Assembly: GCF_900258515.1 (NCBI RefSeq)
Contig: NZ_LT984884.1
Coordinates: forward strand, 2,577,353-2,641,352
Length of the DNA: 64,000 bases
Source: Lentibacillus sp. Marseille-P4043
GTDB taxonomy: Bacteria > Bacillota > Bacilli > Bacillales > Amphibacillaceae
Direction of reading: 5' to 3'
Translations under genes and position numbers: made by a program
The notes under the pieces: model-generated
The model's database searches: none
What the model saw: only the letters and a program-made list of their open reading frames with translations
Told to the model about the DNA's origin: nothing
Part shown: piece after piece, positions 8,024 through 17,157 of the stretch
How the letters are laid out: each line of letters starts with the position of its first letter
How positions within the stretch are numbered: position 1 is the stretch's first letter

Positions 8024-9385
8024 ATGATTAAAAAACTGTTAATTGCTAACAGAGGGGAAATTGCCGTTCGGATCATACGCGCATGTAAAGAACTCGATAT
8101 TGAAACAGTTGCTGTGTATTCTGAAGCTGATAAGGATTCATTACACGTCCAACTGGCAGATGAGGCTTATTGCATTGGACCGACATTAAGCAAAGACAGC
8201 TACCTTAATTTCACCAACATCATGAGTGTTGCTACCTTAACGAAGGTCGATGCTATTCACCCTGGATATGGGTTTTTAGCGGAAAATGCTGATTTTGCAG
8301 AGATCTGTAAAGCATGTCATGTGACGTTTGTTGGTCCTACCCCAGAAGCAATTCAAAAAATGGGCATAAAAGATGTTGCAAGAGAAAAAATGAAAGAGGC
8401 AAATGTTCCGATTGTTCCGGGGTCTGAAGGTGTAATTGAAACAGAAGAAGAAGCAATGGAAGTTGCCAAAGAAATCGGCTATCCCGTCATTATTAAAGCA
8501 ACTGCAGGTGGTGGCGGTAAAGGAATTCGTGTTGCAAAGGACCAGGAAGATTTAATTAAAGGGATTCGGATTACCCAAAAAGAAGCTGAAACAGCATTTG
8601 GTAACCCTGGTGTTTACATTGAGAAATTTATTGAAGACTTTCGCCATGTAGAAATTCAAATTTTAGCCGATCAACATGGAAATGTTATACACTTAGGGGA
8701 GAGAGACTGTACCATCCAACGAAGAATGCAAAAATTAATTGAGGAGTCACCATCACCAGCATTAACACCAGAAATTCGTGCGAAAATGGGTGAGGCCGCA
8801 GTTAAGGCAGCAGAAGCAGTTGACTATGTTGGGGCTGGAACAATTGAATTTATCTTTGATCGAACAACGAATGCATTCTATTTCATGGAAATGAATACAC
8901 GAATCCAAGTGGAACATCCAGTTACGGAAATGGTAACAGAGATCGACTTAATAAAAGAACAAATCAAAATCGCAAACAATGAAAAATTATCATTTAAACA
9001 GGATGATATTGAATTTAATGGTTGGGCGATTGAATGTAGAATTAATGCGGAGAATCCATTTAAAAACTTTATGCCTTCACCGGGAAAAATTAATCTGTAT
9101 TTACCACCGGGTGGATTTGGCGTTCGGGTTGATTCGGCCGCATATCCAGGCTATTCCATCCCGCCATACTACGATTCCATGATTGCTAAGTTGATAGCTT
9201 ACGGACCAACGCGTGAGGAAGCAATTAATCGTATGAAGCGATCATTGGATGAATACGTTATTGAGGGAATTCACTCAACCATTCCGTTTCACCGGATTAT
9301 AATGGATCATGATGTTTTTGTTAAAGGCGACTTTAACACGAAATTTCTTGAAGAGAATCCGATCGAGGAAATTGAAAACAAATAG
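8024..9385 (+). CDS. accC: Biotin carboxylase subunit of acetyl-CoA carboxylase
   Basis: This ATP-grasp enzyme carboxylates biotin on AccB using ATP and bicarbonate. 453 residues, full length. Visible elements are the N-terminal [16 protein letters not shown], the glycine-rich ATP lid [13 protein letters not shown], the catalytic region [17 protein letters not shown] and [14 protein letters not shown]. It starts 14 bases after accB with a good ribosome binding site. The only biotin carboxylase in the window; whether it also serves the propionyl-CoA carboxylase beta subunit at 37973 is open. Confidence 0.98.
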   Translation: MIKKLLIANRGEIAVRIIRACKELDIETVAVYSEADKDSLHVQLADEAYCIGPTLSKDSYLNFTNIMSVATLTKVDAIHPGYGFLAENADFAEICKACHVTFVGPTPEAIQKMGIKDVAREKMKEANVPIVPGSEGVIETEEEAMEVAKEIGYPVIIKATAGGGGKGIRVAKDQEDLIKGIRITQKEAETAFGNPGVYIEKFIEDFRHVEIQILADQHGNVIHLGERDCTIQRRMQKLIEESPSPALTPEIRAKMGEAAVKAAEAVDYVGAGTIEFIFDRTTNAFYFMEMNTRIQVEHPVTEMVTEIDLIKEQIKIANNEKLSFKQDDIEFNGWAIECRINAENPFKNFMPSPGKINLYLPPGGFGVRVDSAAYPGYSIPPYYDSMIAKLIAYGPTREEAINRMKRSLDEYVIEGIHSTIPFHRIIMDHDVFVKGDFNTKFLEENPIEEIENK

Positions 9386-9395
9386 GAGTGATCAC

Positions 9396-9794
9396 ATGAG
9401 TGAACAACCATTGTTGGATGTAAGTGATGATGCAAGTCTAGGTACAGTAGAAATCGCACCAGAAGTAATTGAAGTCATAACGGGCATTGCCGCATCTGAA
9501 GTAGAGGGAATCTCATCCATGCGCGGTAATTTTGCAACAGGTGTCGTTGAACGTTTTGGCAAGAAATCACACAGTAAAGGTGTCAAAGTAGAATTAACAG
9601 ATACGGGAATCTTAATTGATCTTTACGTCGTGTTAAACTTTGGTGTTTCGATTCCAGAAATCGCCCAAAAACTGCAAACAAATATTAGGCAAACGTTAAA
9701 AAATATGACAGCATTGGAAATAGCGGAAATAAACGTTCATGTCGTTGGTATCCAAATGGAAGAACAGGAAAATATAGAAAATAAAGACGAATAA
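9396..9794 (+). CDS. yqhY: Asp23/Gls24 family protein YqhY
   Basis: 132 residues of the Asp23/Gls24 alkaline-shock family, with the conserved VIEVITGIAASEVEGI and DTGILIDLYVVLNFG segments. In B. subtilis yqhY is cotranscribed with accBC and its loss disturbs lipid synthesis, so a role in balancing acetyl-CoA carboxylase is likely; this is inferred from B. subtilis. The start is ATG 9396 behind TAGGAGTG; the frame extends upstream inside accC but has no signal there. A strong terminator follows. Confidence 0.93.
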   Translation: MSEQPLLDVSDDASLGTVEIAPEVIEVITGIAASEVEGISSMRGNFATGVVERFGKKSHSKGVKVELTDTGILIDLYVVLNFGVSIPEIAQKLQTNIRQTLKNMTALEIAEINVHVVGIQMEEQENIENKDE

Positions 9795-9797
9795 ATA

Positions 9798-9842
9798 AAA
9801 CCAAGGCTGATAGGAGTTGAACCTATCAGCCTTGGTTTATTT
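9798..9842 (+). terminator. Terminator after yqhY
   Basis: Long perfect stem AAACCAAGGCTGATAGG / CCTATCAGCCTTGGTTT followed by ATTTAT. Confidence 0.9.
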
Positions 9843-9873
9843 ATGATCTTTTTTCTGTGGTTTTTGAAGAAAT

Positions 9874-10530
9874 AAACTTGGCTCTTTCGTAATGTTTGTT
9901 GCTTTTTAATTCGTAGTTGATATAAAACGCGCAGTAATGAAGTTCTCTTTGGTGACACTTTCTTCCCGTTCCAATGGTATATGAGTGCTTGGATTCACTC
10001 CGTCAGAATACTCCGCTTTCCATGGGCACGGCCTCAGCCTCCTCGGAAGCAAAGAGCGCTTCCTTGAAAAAGAAAACCACTTTTTCTGCGTGCGATGTAA
10101 TACCACTGAAGTTTTCCTTGTCCTGCGGGGTCTTCGGACTCGTGCTGGGGCTGCGCTAACTCGCCCCACCGAAGACCATTGTTCCCATAGGACAAGGGAT
10201 GCTTCGGCAGCGTTACATCGCACGCAGAAAATCGAACTGTATTTTCAAGGAGTCTACGTATTCTGACTCCGCTAGTAGAAGTTCCCTAATTTTTGTGTAG
10301 ATATAGCATGTATATAAAGTAATAGCACTTACTAGCGAAGGGAAACACGGAGACTCCTGCGGGAACAGCACGTGTCTGAAGACTTCGAAGCGACGGTTTT
10401 CCGCTTCGGAGGCTGAAGCCGTGCCCGCGGAAAGCGTAGTGTTTTCCCGTAGCGGTTGTCAAATCTCCGAACTTGATTTCTAGTTATTGCACATAATATA
10501 TCTATTGTGTAACAACCAATCATAAAGTTT
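9874..10530. repeat. Mosaic GC-rich repeat cluster R2
   Basis: The cluster fills the yqhY-nusB gap. A forward arm (10002-10267) has perfect inverted ends GTCAGAATAC / GTATTCTGAC. A second arm of opposite orientation (10340-10448) has ends GGGAAACAC / GTGTTTTCCC. The forward arm contains the conserved CGCTTTCC, CTCAGCCTCCTCGG, CTGCGGGGTCTTCGG and GGAGTCTACG blocks, plus two inserts. One insert begins GGACAAGGGATGCTTCGGC and is shared with R3, R5 and R7. The left end (CGTAATGTTTGTTGC near 9890) and the right flank (TTGATTTCTAGTTATTGC near 10470) recur in R1 and R7. No gene is supported. Confidence 0.85.
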
Positions 10531-10623
10531 TAATACAGTAAAATCAAAAGCTATTGTTCTTCTAGCATTGGAAAAGTAATCATGTTATTATTTGTAGAGA
10601 TATATTAAAAGGAGTAATGATTG

Positions 10624-11004
10624 ATGAAACGTCATACAGCGAGAGAAAATGCCTTCCAAATTCTATTTCAATTGGATTTGAACGAGTTTGATCCAGTAAA
10701 AGCAGCAACAGAACATTTAGAAACCGACCATGTCGATGCATTTTTAAATAACCTTGTACAAGGAGTTGCCAATTACCAGACAACGATCGACAACACGATT
10801 TCAGATCATTTAGAAAAGTGGTCCATGGAACGTATCGCTACAGTGGAAAAAACAATTTTACGAATTGCTACATATGAAATACGTTATTTGGAAGATATTC
10901 CAACGAATGTTTCCATCAACGAAGCTGTTGAATTAGCAAATAAATATGGAGATGAAAAATCCGGTAAATTTGTTAATGGGGTTTTATCAAAAATCGTAGC
11001 CTAA
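10624..11004 (+). CDS. nusB: Transcription antitermination factor NusB
   Basis: NusB with NusE (S10) forms the antitermination complex on boxA of rRNA operons. All-helical, 126 residues, N-terminus KRHTARENAFQILFQLDL and the conserved C-terminal INEAVELANKYGDEKSGKFVNGVLSKI. TTG 10621 and ATG 10624 are adjacent; I choose the ATG, giving MKRHTAREN as in relatives, 9 bases after AAAGGAG. First gene of the nusB-folD-xseAB-ispA run. Confidence 0.96.
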   Translation: MKRHTARENAFQILFQLDLNEFDPVKAATEHLETDHVDAFLNNLVQGVANYQTTIDNTISDHLEKWSMERIATVEKTILRIATYEIRYLEDIPTNVSINEAVELANKYGDEKSGKFVNGVLSKIVA

Positions 11005-11019
11005 GAGGGGATGAAAGCT

Positions 11020-11871
11020 ATGTCTGCAGAAGTAATTAACGGAAAAGAATTAGCAGCCGAACTTAAACTAGCTATGAAAGAAGAAGTGTCTGAGTTAAAA
11101 GAAAAGGGACTCACCCCGCATTTAACGGTGGTTTTAGTTGGTGATGACCCAGCATCAAAATCATATGTGAATGGGAAGAAAAAAGCTTCAAAAGAAACAG
11201 GTATATCGTCAGACATCATTGAATTGCCTACTTCAACAACAGAAACCGAACTGCTGCAATTAATTGATAAACTAAATCATGATCAAGCGATCCATGGTAT
11301 TTTGGTGCAGCTTCCTTTACCAGAACATATCAAGGAACAGTCCGTAATTGAAGCAATCGATCCCCAAAAAGATGTTGATGGTTTTCATCCAATTAATATT
11401 GGCAGAATGATGGCAGGTAAGGATACATTTTTGCCATGCACACCATTTGGCATTATCACGATGTTAAAATCAAGAGACATTCAAATCGAGGGGCGTCATG
11501 CAGTGATCATCGGCCGAAGCAATATCGTTGGCAAACCAGTTGGCCAATTATTGTTGAATGAAAATGCGACGGTTACCTATTGTCATTCCAGAACAAAGGG
11601 TTTGCAAAGCTTTACGAAAAATGCTGATATTTTGATTGTTGCTGTTGGAAAAGCAAATGCAATTCATGCTGAGGACATTAAAGAAGACGCAGTTGTTATA
11701 GATGTTGGTATAAATCGTGTAGAAGATGGAACATTGACAGGGGATGTTGATTTTGAACAGGCTAAGGAAAAGGCTTCCTATATAACGCCGGTTCCAAGAG
11801 GTGTAGGACCAATGACAATTACCATGCTCTTAAAAAATACGATTAAAGCGGCAAAAGGGTTAGAAAATTGA
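11020..11871 (+). CDS. folD: Bifunctional methylenetetrahydrofolate dehydrogenase/cyclohydrolase
   Basis: FolD interconverts 5,10-methylene-, methenyl- and 10-formyl-tetrahydrofolate with NADP. 283 residues. Conserved signatures include ASKSYVNGKKKASKETGI with the catalytic Lys, QLPLPEHI, KDVDGFHP and VIIGRSNIVGKPVGQLL, then the TPVPRGVGPMTITMLLKNT tail. ATG 11020 is chosen over ATG 11011 because AGAGGGG abuts the earlier codon. The stop overlaps the TTG start of xseA. Confidence 0.97.
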   Translation: MSAEVINGKELAAELKLAMKEEVSELKEKGLTPHLTVVLVGDDPASKSYVNGKKKASKETGISSDIIELPTSTTETELLQLIDKLNHDQAIHGILVQLPLPEHIKEQSVIEAIDPQKDVDGFHPINIGRMMAGKDTFLPCTPFGIITMLKSRDIQIEGRHAVIIGRSNIVGKPVGQLLLNENATVTYCHSRTKGLQSFTKNADILIVAVGKANAIHAEDIKEDAVVIDVGINRVEDGTLTGDVDFEQAKEKASYITPVPRGVGPMTITMLLKNTIKAAKGLEN

Positions 11872-13223
11872 ACGATAAATATTTAACGGTTACTGCACTG
11901 ACAAAGTACATTAAGCGTAAATTTGACACGGATCCACATCTGAAAAATATTTGGCTAAAAGGTGAAATATCAAACTTTAAACACCATAGCCGTGGCCATA
12001 TGTATCTGACAATTAAGGATGAGAATACCCGGATACAAGCAGTCATGTTTGCAGGTAACAACAGACGGCTGAAATTTAATCCGGAGAATGGCATGAATGT
12101 ATTGATAAGGGGCGAAATTGGCGTTTTTGAACCATACGGCCAATACCAATTGTATATTCAGCAAATGGAGCCAGACGGAATTGGCTCATTGTATTTAGCT
12201 TTTGAACAATTAAAAGAGAAATTACATAAACAAGGCTTTTTTGATGAGACAATCAAAAAGAAAATACCAACGTACCCTAAACATATTGGTGTCATTACTT
12301 CGCCAACTGGGGCTGCTGTTCGCGATATTATTACAACGATTAAGCGACGGTACCCAATTGTTACTACTACTGTCATTCCAGTATTAGTACAAGGCCAAAA
12401 TGCTGCTGCTTCGATCAAACGAGCAATTGAATTTGCGAATGAAAAAGCGGATTTTGATGTGTTAATTGTTGGTCGTGGTGGGGGTTCAATTGAGGAATTG
12501 TGGAGCTTCAATGAAGAAATGGTTGCACACGCTATTTTCCATTCAAAGATCCCCGTTATTTCTGCAGTTGGTCATGAAACAGATATAACTATTAGTGATT
12601 TTATTGCGGATTTGCGAGCACCTACACCAACAGGGGCGGCGGAATTGGCTGTACCTTCACAGATTGAATTGAAAGAAAAAGTTTCCGGACTGACCCGTTC
12701 CTTAACAAAAGCCTTAACGACAACGATGAATAATTCGCAGCTTCAGTTAAAGCGGATGAAAGACTCTTACGCCTTCCGTTATCCGGAACAACTTGTTATT
12801 CAAAAGGAACAGGAACTGGACAAGCAAGTAGAACGACTAGAAAAAGCATTTAACCAATTTATCCAATCAAAAAATGACTCTCTGAAAAATATTGAAAAAC
12901 GGTTTATCAATCAACATCCACAGAGTCGGGTTAATCAATTGGAAAAGGAATTGAACCAATTCGAGAAGCAAAATACGTATTTTATGAAACAAATTATCGA
13001 TAAGAAATCGGTTCAGTTTACAACAACGATTGACAAATTAGCTCTATTGAACCCATTGGAAACGATGAAACGTGGTTATGCGATCCCTTATTCTCATAAT
13101 GGCGAAATTATAAATTCTACCGAAAAAGTAGGGAAGCATGACACGATCACTGTTCGATTATCAGACGGGACATTAGCGTGTGAAGTGTTAGAAATAAAGG
13201 AGGAGACCAATGGAAACACATGA
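11868..13223 (+). CDS. xseA: Exodeoxyribonuclease VII large subunit
   Basis: The catalytic subunit of ExoVII, a single-strand-specific nuclease acting from both ends. 451 residues with an N-terminal OB fold (about 8-100, VTALTKYIKRKFDTDPHLKNIWLKGEI region), the catalytic core with IGVITSPTGAAVRDI, VGRGGGSIEELW and SAVGHETD, and a long coiled-coil C-terminal domain. TTG start overlapping the folD stop. The 3' end overlaps xseB by 14 bp. Confidence 0.96.
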   Translation: MNDKYLTVTALTKYIKRKFDTDPHLKNIWLKGEISNFKHHSRGHMYLTIKDENTRIQAVMFAGNNRRLKFNPENGMNVLIRGEIGVFEPYGQYQLYIQQMEPDGIGSLYLAFEQLKEKLHKQGFFDETIKKKIPTYPKHIGVITSPTGAAVRDIITTIKRRYPIVTTTVIPVLVQGQNAAASIKRAIEFANEKADFDVLIVGRGGGSIEELWSFNEEMVAHAIFHSKIPVISAVGHETDITISDFIADLRAPTPTGAAELAVPSQIELKEKVSGLTRSLTKALTTTMNNSQLQLKRMKDSYAFRYPEQLVIQKEQELDKQVERLEKAFNQFIQSKNDSLKNIEKRFINQHPQSRVNQLEKELNQFEKQNTYFMKQIIDKKSVQFTTTIDKLALLNPLETMKRGYAIPYSHNGEIINSTEKVGKHDTITVRLSDGTLACEVLEIKEETNGNT

Positions 13224-13443
13224 AGAGACTTCCTTCGAGGAGGCAATGCTGGAGTTGGAAAAAATCGTCGAACGGCTTGAAGAGGGCGATGTACCTTTGG
13301 AAAAAGCTATTTCGTACTATCAGGAAGGTATGAAACTATCCAAACTATGCAATGATAAATTAAAACAAGTACAAGCAAAAATGACACAAATAATGAACGA
13401 ACAGGGTGAAACAAAGCCCTTTGAAATCCAGGGGGAAGAATAA
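13210..13443 (+). CDS. xseB: Exodeoxyribonuclease VII small subunit
   Basis: A 77-residue helical protein with the family signature SFEEAMLELEKIVERLEEGDVPLEKAISYYQEG. It binds the XseA coiled coil. The ATG overlaps the xseA 3' end behind AAAGGAGG, so translation is coupled. A two-base gap separates its stop from the ispA GTG. Confidence 0.95.
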   Translation: METHEETSFEEAMLELEKIVERLEEGDVPLEKAISYYQEGMKLSKLCNDKLKQVQAKMTQIMNEQGETKPFEIQGEE

Positions 13444-13445
13444 AC

Positions 13446-14330
13446 GTGCAACAACAGCTTGAGAATTATATCGATGTCAATAAAAAACTAATCTATGATG
13501 AACTAGTTCAACATCTTGATAAAATGCCAATCCCCAACCAACTGAAAGAGTCTATGTTATATTCCACGGAGGCAGGTGGAAAACGGCTTAGGCCAATTCT
13601 TTTAATCGCAAGTTTTGAATCCTATAGCGATGATAAAAAGTTTGTACTATCTACGGCAGCGGCACTAGAAATGATTCACACGTATTCGCTCATTCATGAT
13701 GATTTACCTGCAATGGACAATGACGATTACCGTAGGGGAAAACCAACAAACCATCGTATTTTTGATGAAGCAACTGCCATCTTGGCTGGTGATGCTTTAT
13801 TAACGTATAGTTTTGAAATTATTTCGAATGATCCCTTGCTAACGGATCAACAAAAGGTTGTTCTTCTTAAGATGTTAGCTCAAGCTAGCGGACCCAAAGG
13901 GATGGTTGCCGGACAGATTTTAGACATGGAGGCGGAGAACCATGCCGTTTCACTAGAACAATTAGAAGAAATTCATGCACGTAAGACGGGAGAATTAATT
14001 AAGTTTGCTATTACAGCTGGTGCTTATATCGGTGGTGCCTCAACAGAGCAATTAGAGTATCTGGGTGAGTTTGCCGATTATTTAGGCTTAATTTTTCAAG
14101 TTCAAGATGATATATTAGACGTGACTGGGGATCCAGAGAAATTAGGAAAACCAGTTGGAAGTGATGAAGGTAATCATAAAAGCACTTATCCGAAATTACT
14201 AGGGATAGAAGGTGCTATCAAGAAAAAAGAACAATATGTAGAAAAGGCAAAAACAGCCTTGCAACAAGCAATGGCTGATGATTCCTATCTAATGGGATTA
14301 ACAGACTATTTTAGTAAGCGGGATAGCTAA
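13446..14330 (+). CDS. ispA: Geranylgeranyl/farnesyl diphosphate synthase (polyprenyl synthase)
   Basis: A trans-prenyltransferase that condenses isopentenyl diphosphate with allylic diphosphates. 294 residues, with the first aspartate-rich motif HDDLPAMDNDD and the second QVQDDILDVTGD, plus GGKRLRP near the N-terminus. GTG start after GGGGGAAG. In B. subtilis dxs follows directly; here the next element is OLE RNA. The same ispA-ole neighbourhood is known from OLE-containing Bacilli. Confidence 0.96.
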   Translation: MQQQLENYIDVNKKLIYDELVQHLDKMPIPNQLKESMLYSTEAGGKRLRPILLIASFESYSDDKKFVLSTAAALEMIHTYSLIHDDLPAMDNDDYRRGKPTNHRIFDEATAILAGDALLTYSFEIISNDPLLTDQQKVVLLKMLAQASGPKGMVAGQILDMEAENHAVSLEQLEEIHARKTGELIKFAITAGAYIGGASTEQLEYLGEFADYLGLIFQVQDDILDVTGDPEKLGKPVGSDEGNHKSTYPKLLGIEGAIKKKEQYVEKAKTALQQAMADDSYLMGLTDYFSKRDS

Positions 14331-14360
14331 TTCCAAATAGAATTTTTTCGCATATTATGT

Positions 14361-14366
14361 TATAAT
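14361..14366 (+). promoter_or_regulatory. Possible -10 element for OLE RNA
   Basis: TATAAT at 14361-14366 lies 31 bp after the ispA stop, just before the first OLE-like sequence. No convincing -35 hexamer is seen, so OLE RNA may also come from read-through and processing. Confidence 0.4.
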
Positions 14367-14371
14367 AATTA

Positions 14372-15060
14372 CAAACGGAATGGTGCAGTATTCTAGTCAG
14401 CCCTCCGCTCCTGAAGGCGGGCCTAAAAATCCGCCAAAGGGCACATCGATGAAGTTCCTTGTGTTGGCTTGAGGCGCCCAGCCTTGGGTCAGTGCTGGGA
14501 GTTAAGGTTTTAGGGCGATCCACAAAGGCATGTGGGCGTTGACCCTATTACCGCGGAGGCCCATATCTGTAGTGATTGCTAAGCCTAGTAATCACTATGG
14601 AATGGGGTATGAACCTGCAATTGTAAGGTAAGGGACAACTTACAAGCAGCGTAGCCTGCCTTGAGTGGTACTGAGAGGATTGGACTTTAAAAAAGCAAAC
14701 GAGGTGGCCACTTGTTTGACTATTATTTTCTCCATGAAATCAGGACTGCAAAAGAGGCTAGGGAACGGTTAAAGGTTGCTGAGGAAATCTCCTAGACTGT
14801 TCTAATGGACCTATAAAAGGGATTATAGTGTGGACTAAGTGGTAATCCAGTCTAGCTTTTGGTGACGAGGCTAAGGTAGCTTTAATGGGGAACCGCCTAT
14901 ATGGCAACATAGGGTAGCTATCTGGGAAAACCTACTGGACCTAAGCCACAGTTTTTACCTTTTATGGGACCATTCCGTACTTACATACTTCGCTGTGGAC
15001 TTCCCCCACATGAAACAAGAAAGTCTACTAGTTGCAAGGGAATTATTTTAGACGAAATTA
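14372..15060 (+). ncRNA. ole: OLE RNA (ornate, large, extremophilic)
   Basis: About 690 bp without a credible ORF between ispA and oapA, GC-richer than its surroundings and full of local inverted repeats (for example GTAGTGATTGC...GTAATCACTA near 14570-14600). OLE RNA is a roughly 600-nt structured RNA of anaerobic and extremophilic Firmicutes. It is encoded next to ispA and immediately upstream of oapA, and forms a membrane ribonucleoprotein with the OapA protein. Stretches such as GGAGGCCCATATCTG, TGGTGACGAGGCTAAGG and GGAACCGCCTATATGG match my memory of conserved OLE segments. Location, size and the following oapA gene all agree. The ends are approximate. Confidence 0.9.
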
Positions 15061-15096
15061 GTTATCTATATAATAGATTAAAAATTGAGGTAGAGA

Positions 15097-15693
15097 ATGA
15101 AATCACATATAAAAAGCTCGATTAAATTTAGTTTAACCATCGCCGTTATCACCTTTGTGCTAGCGGCTATTTTTGCAGTTATCTCACAATCTGTCTTAAG
15201 TGACGTGATGTGGATCATTGGTTTAGTTATTGTCTTACTTATTGTCTTAATTGGTGTGGTATTCGACATGCTTGGCATAGCTTCAACTTCAGCCGATGAA
15301 AAACCATTTCATGCGATGGCAGCGGAAAAGGTAAACGGGGCAAAAGAATCAGTCGCGATTATTCGTAATGCCGATAAATTTGCTAGTTTCTGTAATGATG
15401 TTATTGGTGATATTTCTGGAATTGTTAGTGGTACAGCATCAGCAATTGTTGTACTCCAAATTGCCAAATTAACCGGTAATGGTGAAGGATCACCAACACA
15501 AATTACATTGCAGGTTCTATTAACAAGTCTTGTCGCTGCTTTGACAGTCGGTGGAAAAGCACTCGGTAAATACTTTGCAATTAACGCTTCAACGAATATT
15601 GTTTTTTTTGCGGGAAAATTAATTTCAATTGTGGAAAACAAGTTAAAAATTCGTGTCTTACCAAAAGCAAACAAAACAAAAATGTCAAAATAA
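15097..15693 (+). CDS. oapA: OLE-associated membrane protein OapA
   Basis: A 198-residue membrane protein with about four hydrophobic segments (roughly residues 9-31, 35-58, 105-128 and 145-163) separated by a basic region. The segment RNADKFASFCNDVIGDISGIVSGTASAIVVLQI resembles the DUF21-like core of OapA. In Bacillus halodurans OapA binds OLE RNA and holds it at the membrane; mutants show altered cold, alcohol and Mg2+ responses. ATG after TTGAGGTAGAG, 37 bp beyond the RNA. Identification rests on the context with OLE RNA plus length and topology. Confidence 0.9.
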   Translation: MKSHIKSSIKFSLTIAVITFVLAAIFAVISQSVLSDVMWIIGLVIVLLIVLIGVVFDMLGIASTSADEKPFHAMAAEKVNGAKESVAIIRNADKFASFCNDVIGDISGIVSGTASAIVVLQIAKLTGNGEGSPTQITLQVLLTSLVAALTVGGKALGKYFAINASTNIVFFAGKLISIVENKLKIRVLPKANKTKMSK

Positions 15694-15706
15694 AGGACTA
15701 TATGAT

Positions 15707-16534
15707 ATGGCTAAAGTTAGGTTAGATGTTTTATTAGTAGAAAAGAAATTAATCGAAACGAGAGAAAAAGCTAAACGTGTCATCATGGCTGGTTTGGTCT
15801 TTTCCGAGCAACAACGTCTAGATAAACCTGGGATGAAGGTGGACGAGACGATTCCATTAACTGTAAAAGGGAAATTGATCCCCTATGTTGGTCGTGGTGG
15901 ATTAAAACTGGAAAAAGCACTGAACCATTTTTCTATTTCAGTGAAGAATAAAATAATGGTCGATGTTGGATCTTCTACAGGGGGTTTTACCGATTGTGCC
16001 TTACAAAATGGTGCAACATTAAGCTATGCCATTGATGTTGGATATAATCAATTGGCTTGGAAGCTGAGAAGTGATGAACGAGTCATCGTGATGGAGAGAA
16101 CGAATTTCCGTTATGTGACACCTGAAATGCTGCAAAAAGGGATACCTGATTTTGCTACTATTGATGTATCATTTATCTCCCTAAAACTCATTTTGCCGGT
16201 TTTAAAACAGTTATTAGCGGAAAATAGTGATGTTATCGCATTGATTAAACCACAGTTTGAGGCGGGGCGTGACCAAGTTGGGAAAAAAGGAATTGTCCGT
16301 GATAAAAAAGTACATCTTGCCGTGTTATCACGCATTATTTCGTATGCCTTATCTGAAGGATATCAATTGTTTGATGTGACCTATTCTCCAATTACGGGTG
16401 GCGATGGGAATATAGAATTTCTAGCGCATTTTGGCTGGAAACATGAAAAAGTAGGAATTACTGTAACAGATGACGAATTAAGTCAAGTAGTAGATGAAGC
16501 ACATCGCAATTTTACCGAGGTAAATAAACCGTAG
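15707..16534 (+). CDS. tlyA: TlyA-family RNA 2'-O-methyltransferase (YqxC)
   Basis: 275 residues, with an N-terminal S4 RNA-binding domain (KVRLDVLLVEKKLIETREKAKRVIMAGLVF) and an FtsJ-like methyltransferase domain with the SAM loop MVDVGSSTGGFTDCAL and ALIKPQFEAG. Mycobacterial TlyA methylates 16S and 23S rRNA; the substrate here is not known. The start is ATG 15707 after AAAGGA, although the frame is open further upstream into oapA. It normally follows dxs. Confidence 0.94.
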   Translation: MAKVRLDVLLVEKKLIETREKAKRVIMAGLVFSEQQRLDKPGMKVDETIPLTVKGKLIPYVGRGGLKLEKALNHFSISVKNKIMVDVGSSTGGFTDCALQNGATLSYAIDVGYNQLAWKLRSDERVIVMERTNFRYVTPEMLQKGIPDFATIDVSFISLKLILPVLKQLLAENSDVIALIKPQFEAGRDQVGKKGIVRDKKVHLAVLSRIISYALSEGYQLFDVTYSPITGGDGNIEFLAHFGWKHEKVGITVTDDELSQVVDEAHRNFTEVNKP

Positions 16535-16560
16535 GACTGCAGTATGTGTAGTCCTTTTCT
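16533..16560 (+). terminator. Weak terminator after tlyA
   Basis: Short stem AGGACT / AGTCCT followed by TTTTCT. Confidence 0.45.
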
Positions 16561-16571
16561 ATTGTAAGAGG

Positions 16572-16640
16572 TTATTCAAAAAGTCCGGTAAAAATGACAC
16601 ATCGAATTTCTCGGTCCTTTTTATCCTCCTTTTTGAACAC
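16572..16640. repeat. Small inverted-repeat element upstream of argR
   Basis: TTCAAAAAG (16575-16583) and CTTTTTGAA (16629-16637) bracket 45 bp including GTCCGGTAAAAATGACAC. It resembles a short dispersed hairpin often seen between genes of Bacillaceae; this is recalled, not searched. Confidence 0.5.
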
Positions 16641-16684
16641 GCACTTTAAAGAGTTTAACTTTTATTTTTTTATGGGGGAATAGT

Positions 16685-17134
16685 ATGAGTAAGATTCAAC
16701 GTCACATAAAAATACGGGAATTAATTACAGAAAATGATATCGAGACGCAAGATGAATTAGTCGATGAGTTAAAAAATTTGGGGTTCAATGTAACGCAAGC
16801 AACTGTTTCTCGTGACATCAAAGAACTTCATCTTGTGAAGGTCCCAACTGGTACAGGTGTATATAAATATAGCCTTCCAGCTGATCAACGATTCAATCCC
16901 TTAGATAAATTAAAGCGCTTAATTATGGATGCTTTTGTTAAAATTGATCATGCAAGTCATTTTATCATCTTAAAAACACTTCCGGGAAATGCACATGCCA
17001 TTGGTGTCTTGATTGATAATCTGGATTGGGAAGAAATAATGGGCACGATATGTGGTGATGATACATGCCTGATTATTTGCCGGACGGAAACAGAATCAGA
17101 AACCATTAAAAATCGGTTTTTAAGTATGTTATAA
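16685..17134 (+). CDS. argR: Arginine repressor ArgR/AhrC
   Basis: A 149-residue hexameric, arginine-responsive regulator that represses arginine biosynthesis and activates catabolism. The N-terminal winged helix ([22 protein letters not shown]...[17 protein letters not shown]) and the C-terminal oligomerisation/arginine-binding domain with [15 protein letters not shown] and [14 protein letters not shown] are complete. Likely targets in this window are the ARG boxes before argC and argF. It precedes recN as in B. subtilis. Confidence 0.97.
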   Translation: MSKIQRHIKIRELITENDIETQDELVDELKNLGFNVTQATVSRDIKELHLVKVPTGTGVYKYSLPADQRFNPLDKLKRLIMDAFVKIDHASHFIILKTLPGNAHAIGVLIDNLDWEEIMGTICGDDTCLIICRTETESETIKNRFLSML

Positions 17135-17157
17135 CATGAATAAGCGGGGTGAATTAC

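Noticed and set aside
14311-14523. 70-codon frame on the minus strand inside the OLE region
   Set aside because: No ribosome binding site, no recognisable domain, and it lies within the structured RNA.
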